Assembly (NCBI RefSeq): GCF_900188445.1
Contig: NZ_FZOR01000001.1
Location: forward strand, 124,001 to 188,000
DNA: 64,000 bases
From: Actinomadura meyerae
GTDB taxonomy: Bacteria > Actinomycetota > Actinomycetes > Streptosporangiales > Streptosporangiaceae
Direction: 5' to 3'
The first letter of the stretch is position 1; the number at the start of each line of letters is the position of its first letter. The position numbers and the translations under genes are program-made. This document shows positions 25,849 to 33,159 of this stretch, in pieces. The notes beneath the pieces were generated by a model. The model had not been told where the DNA came from and searched no databases. It saw nothing but the letters and a program-made list of their open reading frames with translations.

Positions 25849-26957
25849 CGCCGCTGTACGGGCCGTCCTTCGGCAGCTACCCGGCCGAGGACGTCGCCTG
25901 GCTCCTCAAGGACCTCTCGCACGTGCGGCTCGAAGCGCCGACCGAGGAGCGCGAGGCGGCGATCCAGGCGGGGCGCGCCCACTACGCCGAATCGCTCCCC
26001 GTCGAGTACCAGCCGGGGCCGGAGTACCGGCGGCTGTTCCACCAGGCACTGGAGGCGTCGGCGGAGCGGCTCGCCTACGCGGCCGGGCTCGTCACCGAGA
26101 TGGTCCTCGCCGAGCGCGGCCCCGGCGCCGTCCTGGTGTCGCTGGCCCGTGCCGGGACGCCCGTCGGGATCCTGCTGCGCCGCTGGGCCCGGTACGCGCA
26201 CGGCCTCGACCTCCCGCACTACGCGGTCAGCATCGTCCGCGACCGGGGCATCGACGCCGTGGCGCTGCGCTACCTCGCCGAGCACCACGACCCCGCGTCC
26301 GTGATGTTCGTGGACGGCTGGACCGGCAAGGGCGCGATCGCGCGGGAACTGGCCGCCGCGCTCGCGCCGACCCCGTTCCCCGCCGACCTCGCCGTCCTCG
26401 CCGACCCGGGGCGCTGCACGTCCCTGCACGGCACCCGCGACGACTTCCTGATCCCGTCCGCGTGCCTCAACTCGACCGTGTCCGGGCTCGTCAGCCGGAC
26501 CGTCCTGAACGCCGAGCTGATCGGCCCGGACGACTTCCACGGCGCCAAGTTCTACCGGGAACTGGCCGGCGACGACGTGTCCGCCGCGTTCCTCGACGCC
26601 GTGTGCGCGCGGTTCCCGGACGTGGCCGAGCGCGTCGCCAAGGACCTGCCCGGCCACCGCGCCGCCGACCGCGCGCCCGACTGGTCGGGCTGGGACGCCG
26701 TCGCGCGCTGCGCCGGGGCCGAGGGCATCACCGACCTGAACCTCGTCAAGCCGGGGATCGGGGAGACCACCCGGGTGCTGCTGCGGCGCGTCCCGTGGAA
26801 GGTGCTCGTACGCGCGGACACCGGCCCCGAGGTGACGCACATCAGGCTCCTCGCCGACGAGCGCGGCGTGCCCGTCCACGAGGTCGAGCCCGAGCGGTTC
26901 CCCTACGCGTGCATGGGGTTCATCCACCCGCGCTTCGGCAAGGGAGCCGCCCAGTGA
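25845..26957 (+). CDS. StiP-family protein: PRTase-like domain plus PELOTA RNA-binding domain
   Basis: 370 residues. It matches proteins annotated as cysteine protease StiP family. Seen are FGSYPAEDVAWLLKDLS at the N-terminus, LVSLARAGTPVGILLRRW, HYAVSIVRDRGID, the PRPP-loop-like VMFVDGWTGKGAIARELAAA near 160, CLNSTVSGLVSRTVLN, and a C-terminal PELOTA-like segment (NLVKPGIGETTRVLLRRVPWKVLV). The protease name is historical; the domain layout points to nucleotide chemistry or RNA binding. Start GTG 25845 follows AGGAGG, and start and stop both overlap neighbours in GTGA. Confidence 0.85.
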   Translation: MTPLYGPSFGSYPAEDVAWLLKDLSHVRLEAPTEEREAAIQAGRAHYAESLPVEYQPGPEYRRLFHQALEASAERLAYAAGLVTEMVLAERGPGAVLVSLARAGTPVGILLRRWARYAHGLDLPHYAVSIVRDRGIDAVALRYLAEHHDPASVMFVDGWTGKGAIARELAAALAPTPFPADLAVLADPGRCTSLHGTRDDFLIPSACLNSTVSGLVSRTVLNAELIGPDDFHGAKFYRELAGDDVSAAFLDAVCARFPDVAERVAKDLPGHRAADRAPDWSGWDAVARCAGAEGITDLNLVKPGIGETTRVLLRRVPWKVLVRADTGPEVTHIRLLADERGVPVHEVEPERFPYACMGFIHPRFGKGAAQ

Positions 26958-27760
26958 CCGTCCTTGTGTGCTCGGACCTCGACCGCACGCTCATCTACTC
27001 CGCGCCCGCCTTCGGCCTGGACGGCCCGGACGAGACCATGCCGCGCCTGCTCTGCGTGGAGTTCTACCAGGGCAAGCCCCTCTCCTACATGACCGAGTCC
27101 TCAGCGCGGACACTCGAAACCCTCGCTGCGGCCGCCGTGTTCGTTCCGACGACGACGCGCACACCCGAGCAGTACCGCCGCATCCACCTGCTGGAGAAGC
27201 CGCCCGCCTACGCCATCTGTGCCAACGGCGGCCACATCCTCGTGGACGGTGAAGACGACCCGGAATGGGCACGAGCCGTCCGCGCGCGCGTCGCGGAGGG
27301 GTGCGCGCCGCTCGACGACGTCCGGCACCACCTCGCCCAGACGGGCGGCGACTTCGTCCTGAAGCAGCGCACGGCGTCCGACCTGTTCGCCTACACCGTC
27401 GTCGACCGCGCCGCCCTGCCGGCCGGCTGGGTCGACGACCTCACCGGCTGGTGCGCCGAACGGGGCTGGCGGACGTCCCTGCAAGGCCGCAAGGTCTACT
27501 GCCTGCCCGCCTGCCTCACCAAGGCCGCCGCCGCCGGAGAGGTCGCCCGCCGCACCGGCGCCGCCGCCACCCTCGCCGCCGGCGACTCCCTCCTCGACAT
27601 CGAACTGCTCGAAGCGGCCGACCGGTCGATCCGCCCCGCCCACGGCGAGCTCCACGGCACCGGCTGGACGTCCCCCACCACCGCCGTCACCTCCCGCCAG
27701 GGCATCGCCGCAGGCCAGGAGATAGCCGAATGGCTCCTCGCCCGCGCCACCGAACCGTAA
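26954..27760 (+). CDS. HAD-superfamily hydrolase (Ter biosynthetic module)
   Basis: 268 residues. Motif I is SDLDRTLIYS (nucleophile and acid Asp of DxDxT), motif II VPTTTRT, the cap domain follows, and motif IV is LAAGDSLLDIELLEAAD. It fits the sucrose-phosphatase/Cof-like HAD group found as the last gene of Ter biosynthetic operons. It probably dephosphorylates the nucleotide-like product of the upstream PRTases. GTG 26954 overlaps the StiP stop. There is no further gene for 125 bases, so the operon ends here. Confidence 0.9.
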   Translation: MTVLVCSDLDRTLIYSAPAFGLDGPDETMPRLLCVEFYQGKPLSYMTESSARTLETLAAAAVFVPTTTRTPEQYRRIHLLEKPPAYAICANGGHILVDGEDDPEWARAVRARVAEGCAPLDDVRHHLAQTGGDFVLKQRTASDLFAYTVVDRAALPAGWVDDLTGWCAERGWRTSLQGRKVYCLPACLTKAAAAGEVARRTGAAATLAAGDSLLDIELLEAADRSIRPAHGELHGTGWTSPTTAVTSRQGIAAGQEIAEWLLARATEP

Positions 27761-27885
27761 ATAATCACGGGCCGCGCCCCGGCGCCGTTGGGAATCGACA
27801 CACGGTCAGGGGTCGCCCCCGCGGCGATCTGAGGTGACAATCACCCTGAGAGCCCCCCGCGCTCCGAGGAGGTCACCTGGACCAC

Positions 27886-29205
27886 ATGAGCTCCCGTCTG
27901 ACCGGTGACGAGACCGCGCTGTGGAAGGCCGCGGCCCGGGTGCTCGACGCGAACTGGACAGGGACCGCGACCGCCGCGTCGCCCGGCCTCTACCCCCACC
28001 AGTGGAGCTGGGACGCGGCGTTCATCAGCATGGGCCTCGCCCGCCACCGCCGCGACCGCGCCGAGACCGAACTGCTGTCGCTGTTCCGCGGCCAATGGGC
28101 CGACGGGATGCTCCCGCACATCGTCTTCAACACCAGCCTCGCCCGGCACGCGTTCTTCCCCGGCCCCGAACTGTGGCGCAGCGAGAACCACCCCGACGCC
28201 CCGCGCGGCGTCCACACCTCCGGCCTCACCCAGCCGCCGCTGCACGCCCTCACCGCCCTCCGCCTCCACGAGAGCGCCACCGACGCCGACAGCAGCCGGG
28301 CCTTCCTCGCCCGCCTCTACCCCATGCTCACCGCCCAGCACCGCTACCTCGCCCGCGTCCGCGACATCGCCGGCAGCGGCCTCATCGCCATCTGCCACCC
28401 CTGGGAATCCGGACTCGACAACAGCCCCGCCTGGGACCGGCCCCTCGCCGCGCTCCGGCTCCCCCCGACCTCCTACGCCCCCGCCCAGCAGCCCCACACC
28501 CTCCCCACCGGCGAGGACTACGACCGCTACGTCCGCCTTGTCGCCCTCATGCGCGACGCCGGCCACGCCCCCGGCTACCTGCGCGAAAGCCACCCCTTCG
28601 CCGTCGAAGACCCCCTCGTCAACGCCGTCTACCTCGCCTCCACCCACGCCCTCGCCGCCATCGCCGAGATCATCGGCACCGACCCCGCCCCGCACCGCGA
28701 ACGCGCCGAACGCGTCCACCGCGCCGTCCTCGACCGCCTCTGGGACCCCGACACCGGCTGCTTCCGCGCCCGCGACCTGCGCGACGACCGGCTCCTGCCC
28801 GTCATCACCGCCGGCTCCTTCGGTCCCCTCCTCGACCCCGACCTGCCCGCCCCCATCGTCCGCGACCTCGTCGACCTGCTGCTGTCCGCCCGCTTCGCCG
28901 GAGCCGCCGGCTACCCCGTCCCCACCTGCGACATCCAGGCCCCCGCCTTCGACCGCGCCGGGTACTGGCGCGGCCCCACCTGGATCAGCACCAACTGGCT
29001 CGTCTGGTACGGCGCCCTCGGCCACGGCCTCCCCGTCGTCGCCGACCTCCTCTACGGCTCCACCATGCGGCTCGTCCGCCAATCCGGCTTCCGCGAGTTC
29101 TTCGACCCCTTCGACGGCACCGGCCGCGGCAGCCACGACTACGCCTGGTCCGCCGCCCTCGTCCTCGACCTCCTGGGGGCCCGCCGCGCACCCCAGGCGG
29201 CCTGA
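27886..29205 (+). CDS. GH63/MGH1-like glycoside hydrolase (glucosylglycerate hydrolase-like)
   Basis: 439 residues with an (alpha/alpha)6-barrel pattern: YPHQWSWDAAFISMGLARH at the N-terminus (the WDAAF motif), GLTQPPLHALTAL, ICHPWESGLDNSPAWD, FAVEDPLVNAVYLAS and YWRGPTWISTNWLVWYGAL. The ESGLDNSPAWD and RGPTWISTNW blocks are those of mannosylglycerate/glucosylglycerate hydrolases and other GH63 members, so a role in compatible-solute turnover is likely. It is cytosolic (no signal peptide). A GAGGAGG lies about 12 bases before ATG 27886. Codon usage is strongly C-ending. Confidence 0.82.
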   Translation: MSSRLTGDETALWKAAARVLDANWTGTATAASPGLYPHQWSWDAAFISMGLARHRRDRAETELLSLFRGQWADGMLPHIVFNTSLARHAFFPGPELWRSENHPDAPRGVHTSGLTQPPLHALTALRLHESATDADSSRAFLARLYPMLTAQHRYLARVRDIAGSGLIAICHPWESGLDNSPAWDRPLAALRLPPTSYAPAQQPHTLPTGEDYDRYVRLVALMRDAGHAPGYLRESHPFAVEDPLVNAVYLASTHALAAIAEIIGTDPAPHRERAERVHRAVLDRLWDPDTGCFRARDLRDDRLLPVITAGSFGPLLDPDLPAPIVRDLVDLLLSARFAGAAGYPVPTCDIQAPAFDRAGYWRGPTWISTNWLVWYGALGHGLPVVADLLYGSTMRLVRQSGFREFFDPFDGTGRGSHDYAWSAALVLDLLGARRAPQAA

Positions 29206-29222
29206 TCGCTTACCGTGAACAC

Positions 29223-29714
29223 ATGCGCCTGCTCCGGGGCTCACTGCCCGCCGAAGTCCGCGCCGCGCTGAACCTCGAACGCGGCGAACGCATCCTCGCG
29301 TCCGCCCCCACCCGCGGCGGATCCCACGTCGCCGCCACCACCACCGCGCTGCACCTGCCCACCGCCTCCGGCGGCTTCACCCGCATCCCCTGGGAACGCG
29401 TCGACCACGCCACCTGGAAGGACGGCTGGCTGCACGTCCACGAGACCTCCAGCGGGCCCGAACACCACATCCGGCTCACCGAGCCCGGCCGCGTCCCCGA
29501 GACCGTCCGGGAACGCGTCACCGCCACCATCGCCGTCAGCCACCAGGCCCAGCTCCCCGGCGGCAAGGTGCGCATCGCCGGCCGGCGCCCCGCGGCCGGC
29601 GGCGACGTCCGCTGGACCTTCGTCTTCGACGCCGGCCTCGACCCGTCCGACCCGGGCCTGCGCGCCCAGGCCGAACAGGCCCTCGAGGAACTGCGCCGCC
29701 AGACCGGCCTCTAA
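29223..29714 (+). CDS. Conserved actinobacterial protein of unknown function
   Basis: 163 residues, soluble, no signal peptide. The sequence resembles a PH-like or phage-shock-type beta fold: LNLERGERILASAPTRGGSHVAATTTALHLP, then IPWERVDHATWKDGWLHVHE, as in small actinobacterial proteins that start with a GERIL-A-A block. The last helix (LRAQAEQALEELRRQTG) is amphipathic. It lies 17 bases downstream of the GH63-like gene and is probably cotranscribed. I cannot name a function. Confidence 0.7.
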   Translation: MRLLRGSLPAEVRAALNLERGERILASAPTRGGSHVAATTTALHLPTASGGFTRIPWERVDHATWKDGWLHVHETSSGPEHHIRLTEPGRVPETVRERVTATIAVSHQAQLPGGKVRIAGRRPAAGGDVRWTFVFDAGLDPSDPGLRAQAEQALEELRRQTGL

Positions 29715-29983
29715 CCCGGGAACGCCTCGCGCTCCTCCCGCTCCGCCTTGCGGCCCTGCACCTGCTCCGGCACGCGCTCCTTCAGGTGGTTCGCCTTGCC
29801 GCGCGCGGCACCCGCGAACTCCTCGCCCTTCGCCCGCAGCATCCCCGCGGCCTCCTGCACGTTCGGGTTCTCCGACACCTGCTGCGACAACCGCTTCAGC
29901 TGCTCGTACCGCTCGCGCCCCGCCTTCGTCCCGAGGACGTACCCGACCGCGGCTCCTGCCATGAACATCATGCGCGTCTTCAT
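29711..29983 (-). CDS. YtxH-domain small membrane protein
   Basis: 90 residues. The N-terminus MKTRMMFMAGAAVGYVLGTKAGRERYEQL is the YtxH pattern: one short membrane helix with small residues followed by G-x-x-AGRERYE. The remaining 60 residues form a charged amphipathic helix (LSQQVSENPNVQEAAGMLRAKGEEFAG in pieces). ATG 29983 has GGGAG 8 bases upstream. It overlaps the convergent upstream gene by four bases. YtxH proteins are general-stress membrane proteins of unknown mechanism. Confidence 0.85.
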   Translation of the reverse strand: MKTRMMFMAGAAVGYVLGTKAGRERYEQLKRLSQQVSENPNVQEAAGMLRAKGEEFAGAARGKANHLKERVPEQVQGRKAEREEREAFPG

Positions 29984-30126
29984 GTCCAACTCCCATGACG
30001 GCGGAATCGTGAGACCACCCCATACCCGCCAAACGCGCCCCCATCCATAACGCGTGCGCGAACAGCCCCCCACATGCGCTAACCTAGACGCGCCGACAGG
30101 GGCCGAACACCCCATCGGACGCACGA

Positions 30127-30199
30127 TCCCGCGTAGCTCAATCGGCAGAGCAGCCGGCTGTTAACCGGCAGGTTATTGGTTCGAGTCCAATCGCGGGAG
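30127..30199 (+). tRNA. tRNA-Asn (anticodon GTT)
   Basis: 73 bases without encoded CCA. The acceptor arm TCCCGCG pairs with CGCGGGA, the D arm GCTC/GAGC is intact, the anticodon stem GCCGG/CCGGC surrounds CTGTTAA (GTT at 30160-30162), and the T arm ATTGG/CCAAT carries TTCGAGT. The discriminator base is G. The 3' part from 30177 is duplicated at 45257-45280, so this tRNA is the attachment site of the integrated element and is restored by the element's left end. Confidence 0.97.
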
Positions 30200-30200
30200 C
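30177..30200 (+). repeat. attL: 24-base direct repeat at the tRNA-Asn 3' end
   Basis: The 24 bases from TGGTTCGAG to CGCGGGAGC recur exactly at 45257-45280 in the same orientation. They cover the T arm and acceptor 3' strand plus one base beyond the tRNA. They mark the core crossover region used by the tyrosine integrase that starts 88 bases further right. Confidence 0.95.
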
Positions 30201-30227
30201 TTGACTCAACCCACGTAAGCCCAGTTC

Positions 30228-30259
30228 AGAGCCCCTGTCCGTGCGCGGACAGGGGCTCT
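30228..30259. terminator. Perfect 13-base-stem terminator between tRNA-Asn and int
   Basis: AGAGCCCCTGTCC (30228-30240) pairs fully with 30247-30259 around the loop GTGCGC. It lies between the tRNA (rightward) and the integrase stop (leftward) and can serve both. It belongs to the element, supplying a new terminator to the tRNA after integration. Confidence 0.88.
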
Positions 30260-30271
30260 GTTCGTCTCTGA

Positions 30272-30288
30272 GTGACCAACTGCGTGAC
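30272..30288 (+). repeat. Candidate left arm-type integrase site
   Basis: GTGACCAACTGCGTGAC here matches GTGACCAACTGAGTGAC at 45144-45160 in 16 of 17 positions, same orientation. Each contains GTGAC twice, 12 bases apart. Both copies lie 72-112 bases inside the att cores, the position expected for arm-type binding sites of a tyrosine recombinase. Confidence 0.5.
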
Positions 30289-31532
30289 TACGGTTCCCCG
30301 TGGCTCCCTGGGAAGAGTTGGTCCATCGCGGTCGCGCCGTCCTCGATAACCGGCCGGATCTGGTGACGGTAGATCGTCTCCGTCACGTTGGTCCCGCTAT
30401 GGCCCACAAGCCGGGCGATCTGCTCCAACGGCATCCCGCTGTCGGACAGCAGAGACACGAAGCTGTGGCGCAACTCCCGCGGCGTCCACTCGGCGCCGTT
30501 GAGGCCGGCACGGCGGGCCACCCGGCGGAACGCCCGTAGGACGTTCATGGGGCCGCGCTTGTCTCCGTTCTCGTCAGGGAACACCAGACCGGCGCCCTTG
30601 CCGATCGCGCGGGCCGCGGCCTGGTTGTCCCAGAGCGCGGCGAGGGTCACCACGCAGCGCCGAGGGAGTTTGAGCGTGCGCCGGGACTTCGAGGTCTTGG
30701 TGTCGCCGCCCCGCCGGACGGAGCGCCACACGTAGACGGCGAACTCCTCGCCCTGCCAGCCCGCTTCTTCGACGGACACCCATCCCTTGCGGTCCGGGAC
30801 GTACGTGACGACGTGCGACCACGCCAGTTCCCGCAACTCCTCCGTGCGTGCGCCGGTGAGAAGCGACAGCACGATGTACGCGCCCATCGCGGAACCGTCC
30901 TCGGCAGCACTCAAAAGCGCGTCGGCTTGCTCGAACGTCAACGCCTTGGACGGGCGTCCCGGCTGGCCTGTCGGGACCTCACAGAGCAGCACAACGTTCC
31001 GCTTGACCTTGTCGCGCGCCTGTGCGCGGGCAACCGCCCGTTTGAGAACGGAGCGGATCTCTCGGAGTGTCTTCGTGCTGAGCTTCTTCGACTTCTCGGC
31101 GAGCCACCGGTCAACGTCATCGGCGGACAGTTCGGCGAGCTTCCGTGCGCCGAGATCGGGGATGACGTGGTTCTCGGCGAGGCTGCGCCGGTTCTTGACC
31201 GTGTTCGCGTCACGGTTGCCGAGCCCGTACTTGAGCCAGTCTTCGACGGCTCGGGCGACGGTGTAACTCCCGTCCTCCGCCGGCAAGCCGTCTTCGTACT
31301 CGCGCATCTTCCGCTTGAGCTTCGCCAGCGCACCTGTCTTGGTCCTGTCGCTGGCCTTGCGGACGATGCGCTTACCGGCCGGCGTGTAGCCCACGGTGAC
31401 CTCGGCGATCCACCGTTGCCGGTCCTCGCTCCAATAGAGCCCGCCGTCACCGCGGCTTCGCCGCTTTCCCTGCGCTGGCCGCTTCTTTCGGCCCTTGTCG
31501 TCCTCTGATGCGTTGATCGTGTCCTCGCTCAT
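30288..31532 (-). CDS. int: Site-specific tyrosine recombinase (AICE integrase)
   Basis: 414 residues. A basic N-terminal arm-binding domain (RSRGDGGLYWSEDRQRWIAEVTVGYTPAGKRI), a SAM-like core-binding domain (NRDANTVKNRRSLAENHVIPDLG) and the catalytic domain are present. The catalytic residues are Arg in LTGARTEELREL, H-x-x-R in LRHSFVSLL, His in LVGHSGTNVT and Tyr in TIYRHQ near residue 390. It catalyses integration into and, with Xis, excision from tRNA-Asn. Its start lies two bases after the xis stop, so the pair is one operon reading toward attL. Confidence 0.96.
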   Translation of the reverse strand: MSEDTINASEDDKGRKKRPAQGKRRSRGDGGLYWSEDRQRWIAEVTVGYTPAGKRIVRKASDRTKTGALAKLKRKMREYEDGLPAEDGSYTVARAVEDWLKYGLGNRDANTVKNRRSLAENHVIPDLGARKLAELSADDVDRWLAEKSKKLSTKTLREIRSVLKRAVARAQARDKVKRNVVLLCEVPTGQPGRPSKALTFEQADALLSAAEDGSAMGAYIVLSLLTGARTEELRELAWSHVVTYVPDRKGWVSVEEAGWQGEEFAVYVWRSVRRGGDTKTSKSRRTLKLPRRCVVTLAALWDNQAAARAIGKGAGLVFPDENGDKRGPMNVLRAFRRVARRAGLNGAEWTPRELRHSFVSLLSDSGMPLEQIARLVGHSGTNVTETIYRHQIRPVIEDGATAMDQLFPGSHGEP

Positions 31533-31534
31533 GA

Positions 31535-31741
31535 CTAGGCCGCCTTCGCCTCGCGCTCCAAGAGCGCGACGTATTCGCCGATGGCGTGGGCGGTCACGAG
31601 CCGGACGCCGCCTTCCTTGACGGTGCGGAGACGCCCGGAACGGATGAGTTCGTAGACCTTGGCGCGGCTCTGCGAGAGGAGCCGCGCCACCTCCGGAATT
31701 CGGTACAACGGCTTGTCGAGAATCTGCTCAGTGCTGGTCAC
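31535..31741 (-). CDS. xis: Excisionase-type helix-turn-helix protein
   Basis: 68 residues with the winged HTH_17 pattern LYRIPEVARLLSQSRAKVYELIRSGRLRTVKEGGVRLVTAHAIGEYV (in pieces), as in AICE excisionases and phage Xis/AlpA-like proteins. GTG at 31739-31741 is the start. It is followed two bases later by int. The small size and place upstream of int support directionality control of recombination. Confidence 0.9.
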   Translation of the reverse strand: MTSTEQILDKPLYRIPEVARLLSQSRAKVYELIRSGRLRTVKEGGVRLVTAHAIGEYVALLEREAKAA

Positions 31742-31789
31742 CGTGTGGCGCCTTTCGGGCAGTTGCGAGCGGTTGGCCGTGCGGCGGTC

Positions 31790-31817
31790 GGCGGCGGGCT
31801 TGGTGGCTTGTGCGTCG
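31790..31817 (-). repeat. AICE dispersed repeat, copy A (leader of xis-int)
   Basis: A 28-base unit, plus-strand form GGCGGCGGGCTTGGTGGCTT then GTGCGTCG, 26 of 28 identical to copy B. It lies 49 bases upstream of the xis start and would read DAQATKPAA in the xis frame on the reverse strand. Other copies are at 35446, 39476 and 41295. Confidence 0.8.
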
Positions 31818-31841
31818 GCCGGTCGCAGTTGGTCGAGGGGT

Positions 31842-32016
31842 AGCCGTACCAGCCGTACCAGCCTCGTTTTTGCTGGTCAGGTGCGGTACGGCTTGGCGGG
31901 TGGTACGGCTTGAGCCGTACCAGGGGGCGCGCGTTGGTACGGCTTGAGCCGTACCGGGGGTGTAAGCCTCATTGGGTCTGACCTGCGGTGTTGAGGCTGG
32001 TACGGCTGGTACGGCT
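31842..32016. repeat. Nine-copy GGTACGGCT repeat cluster, candidate AICE origin
   Basis: GGTACGGCT or its complement occurs at 31842, 31851, 31885, 31902, 31913, 31936, 31947, 31999 and 32008. The outer pairs form a perfect 24-base inverted repeat (31842-31865 with 31993-32016). Inside lie two identical 20-base palindromes (31902-31921 and 31936-31955: GGTACGGCT-TG-AGCCGTACC). The right arm overlaps the end of the DUF3631 gene. The place, between the replication genes and xis-int, suits a Rep-binding origin; a strong terminator is the alternative. Confidence 0.7.
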
Positions 32017-33159
32017 GACCCTCGGCAGGGGCAGGACGGTGGCGGGTCCGGCGTCGCCGTGCGGGGTGTCGCCGGCGGGGCAGTAGCGCGCCCATGCGTC
32101 GGTGAAGTCGGCGCGGCGGTAGCCCTTGGCTTGCCCGGTCTGGAATCGGATGGTGTCGGAGCGGATCTCGTATTCGCGCAGGATGGTGCCGAGCTTCATC
32201 GCGGTCAGCCCGGACGGGCCGTAGTCGCCCCACGGCGCTTCCGGATCGGCCTTGAGGCGGTCGAGTAGGACGGCGGTCGGTAGGGCAGTGTCGGCGCCGA
32301 ACGCGGCCCGACAGTCGGTGAGCAACCGGAGCCGGGTGGACATCTGGCCGTTGTCGTCGGCGTCGGCGGTGAGGGCGAGGACGGCGGCGCGGGCGCGCTC
32401 AGGCCAGTGGGCGCCGGCGTGGTCGGCGACGACGATGAGCGGTTCCCAGGTGTCCGCGGCGCGGTCTTCGACGGGCATGGGCGGTTCTGCGGCCTCCAGG
32501 GTGTTGAGATCGGCGCGTAGCCACGCGGCGAGGTCGGCGGCCAGCTGGCGGAGCGGCGGGCGGTCGCGGCGGTGCCGGAACGGGGCGACGGTTTCGCCGG
32601 GGCCGCGGCGGCGCATCCGGATGACGACGGCGCGGTCTTCGATGGTGTCGGGCATGGCGCCGATGCCGGCGAGCGCGGCCATGGCGAATGTCGGGATGGA
32701 CTCCACGCGGGCGGCGTTGGCGTCGTAGCGCTTGGCGGGCCGGTTGCGCTGGTGTCCGGCGTTCAGCAGCCCGCGCAAGTCCTCGTTGCCTTCGGCTTTG
32801 GCACCGAAGATGGTGTCGGCCTCGTCCACTAGCAGCGTGGGCGGGTCGTCGGTGATGGACCGGTAGACCGCGGCCGGTGAGGAGTTGACGGTGATGAACG
32901 GGGCGTGGCACGTGGCCTCGACCACGTCGAGCAGCCGGGACTTCCCGCACCGCTTTTCCGGCGCGCGGATGACCAGCCGGGGCGCGTGCGGCCATGCGGG
33001 TTGCGCGTGCGTGGCGGCGATCCACAGCGTGACGGCGTCGGCGGCCTGCGGGGTCGGCAAGATCACATACTGGGTGAGCGCGGCCCGTAGTCCGTCCAAC
33101 AGGGCGGCGCCGTCCAGTGGCGGCCGGTCGCCGAGGTCGGCGGGGTTGGGTGTGGTCAT
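31969..33159 (-). CDS. DUF3631 domain protein, AICE replication helicase-like ATPase
   Basis: 396 residues. An AAA-type core is seen: Walker A-like RAPEKRCGKSRLLDVVEA near residue 71, Walker B TLLVDEADTIF near 111, sensor-like ALAGIGAMPDTIEDRAVVIRMRRR, then DUF3631 with ARAAVLALTADADD and a C-terminal SGLTAMKLGTILREYEIRSDTIRF. DUF3631 proteins accompany primase-polymerase genes in plasmids, phages and AICEs, where they are taken as replicative helicases. ATG 33159 overlaps the Prim-Pol stop by four bases, implying translational coupling. The last residues (VSRTSRTSLN) are encoded by the right arm of the repeat cluster. Confidence 0.85.
   Translation of the reverse strand: MTTPNPADLGDRPPLDGAALLDGLRAALTQYVILPTPQAADAVTLWIAATHAQPAWPHAPRLVIRAPEKRCGKSRLLDVVEATCHAPFITVNSSPAAVYRSITDDPPTLLVDEADTIFGAKAEGNEDLRGLLNAGHQRNRPAKRYDANAARVESIPTFAMAALAGIGAMPDTIEDRAVVIRMRRRGPGETVAPFRHRRDRPPLRQLAADLAAWLRADLNTLEAAEPPMPVEDRAADTWEPLIVVADHAGAHWPERARAAVLALTADADDNGQMSTRLRLLTDCRAAFGADTALPTAVLLDRLKADPEAPWGDYGPSGLTAMKLGTILREYEIRSDTIRFQTGQAKGYRRADFTDAWARYCPAGDTPHGDAGPATVLPLPRVSRTSRTSLNTAGQTQ

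Noticed and set aside
27905..29218. Pro/Ser/Thr-rich plus-strand frame inside the GH63-like gene
   Set aside because: It is an alternative-frame translation of a C-ending codon bias; the GH63 frame carries all conserved motifs.
31842..32016. CRISPR array
   Set aside because: The repeated unit is 9 bases, in both orientations, with spacings of 0-40 bases and palindromic nesting; there are no equal-length spacers and no cas genes.
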